A stretch of 24,600 nt of DNA from Chitinophagaceae bacterium UBA3961. GTDB lineage: Bacteria > Bacteroidota > Bacteroidia > Chitinophagales > Chitinophagaceae. Below the pieces are notes generated by a model, which ran no database searches, was not told the origin of the DNA, and was given only the letters and a program-made list of their open reading frames with translations. The translations under genes were made by a program, and so were the position numbers. Location of the stretch: NCBI GenBank assembly GCA_002385265.1, contig DGDD01000274.1:1-24600 (forward strand). Reading direction: 5' to 3'. Positions 24,259 to 24,600 of this stretch are shown here, piece after piece (the stretch's first letter is position 1; the number at the start of each line of letters is the position of its first letter).

Positions 24259-24600
24259 GAAGTGATAAGTTTAAAATAACGTGTTGTACTATTGAAATAA
24301 AGGGTCTCAAACATTTCATGACATACTAGTTAATGAGCGATGACGCTATATAAAAGTGTAGTCTTCTATCCAAGCGATTCCTCCAACCGATATTTTGAGC
24401 TTGGGCCTTCGAGGTCCCTGAGCCTGCCCTGAGCAGACCGTAGGTCTAGTCGAAGGGCGGTCCGAAGGACCAGTCGAAGGGCCGATGAAGGTCCAGCGAA
24501 AAATATCGAATGTTTAATAAAAAAATGAGGGGTCATTCCGAACGACTGAGTTTGCAAAGCAAACGAAGGAGAGAGGAACCTCAGAACGGGTTTTATAGAA
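24259..24600. other. Non-coding right end of the window
   Basis: No credible gene lies after 24258. Bases 24259-24387 show nothing I can name. After the palindromic element, 24529-24583 holds GGGGTCATTCCGAACG ... GAGAGGAACCTC, which I recognise as the style of a widespread intergenic repeat in Bacteroidota, with an internal hairpin GTTTGC-AAA-GCAAAC (24550-24564). Confidence 0.6.
24388..24508. repeat. Palindromic repeat element with 9-bp terminal inverted repeat
   Basis: CGATATTTT (24388-24396) and AAAATATCG (24500-24508) bound a 121-bp stretch. Inside are CCCTGAGC twice (24416-24423, 24427-24434), AGTCGAAGGG twice (24448-24457, 24472-24481) and two three-base-loop hairpins, AGACC-GTA-GGTCT (24435-24447) and GGTCC-GAA-GGACC (24459-24471). 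The CTGAGC...GTCGAAGG words recall the motif at 21384-21400. The reading frame across it (Leu/Arg-rich) is judged spurious. Confidence 0.7.

Noticed and set aside
24366..24557. 63-codon minus-strand frame with Leu-Arg repeats
   Set aside because: The periodic peptide simply mirrors the duplicated CTGAGC/GTCGAAGG palindromic units.
1..24600. tRNA, rRNA, riboswitch, phage or defence genes
   Set aside because: Gaps between genes were read for cloverleaf arms, conserved riboswitch cores and integrase or nuclease genes; none was recognised by eye. A covariance-model scan was not possible here.

Overview
The window looks like chromosomal DNA of a Bacteroidota member, probably of the Chitinophagaceae or a close relative. 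Three things point there: a SusC/SusD outer-membrane pair, a PorP/SprF-type protein of the type IX secretion/gliding family, and promoters that fit the Bacteroidota consensus (TTTG, about 19-20 nt, TAnnTTTG) rather than the sigma-70 one. The exact genus is an inference and is not shown by the sequence.

Layout. 1-902 holds the C-terminal half of an SLC13/DASS anion transporter, cut by the window edge. 1082-5443 is a SusC/SusD nutrient-uptake operon with its own promoter and a strong terminator. A convergent junction with a 21-bp inverted repeat separates it from anmK (5622-6704, minus strand, cell-wall recycling). Divergent from anmK are upp (uracil salvage) and then the PorP/SprF protein. After a 368-base repeat-filled gap comes a minus-strand cluster, read 12773 to 8945: adenine deaminase, a Crp/Fnr regulator and an exported AbgB-like M20 amidohydrolase. 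Next, 12876-20788 is a plus-strand run of four exported proteins in two paralogous pairs: two small LolA-like periplasmic proteins (one with a Gly/Gln-repeat insert) and two proteins of more than 1000 residues with Asp-box beta-propellers and VPS10/sortilin-like folds. Each large gene is preceded by an intrinsic terminator that ends only 12-32 nt before its start codon.

From 20841 to about 21480 there is no credible gene, only a dense patchwork of repeats: a purine-only-like array with a 65-66 bp period, paired hairpins with the core CGATTTATCG, and two short dispersed repeat motifs. It is followed by a compact putative transcription unit (about 21560-21776) that encodes either a 26-residue single-span membrane peptide or a structured small RNA. 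On the minus strand, 23373-21940 is a Tat-exported GH109-type (alpha-N-acetylgalactosaminidase-like) protein. A SAM methyltransferase follows at 23587-24258, and the window ends in more repeat-rich, palindromic intergenic DNA.

Functionally this is mostly ordinary housekeeping and nutrient acquisition: glycan uptake, aminosugar and nucleobase salvage, secreted hydrolases. I do not see a defence system, prophage, CRISPR array, transposase or RNA gene of a known family. The less ordinary material is in the gaps: several unrelated families of small palindromic repeats, many sharing three-base-loop mini-hairpins, and the small transcription unit at 21560-21776.
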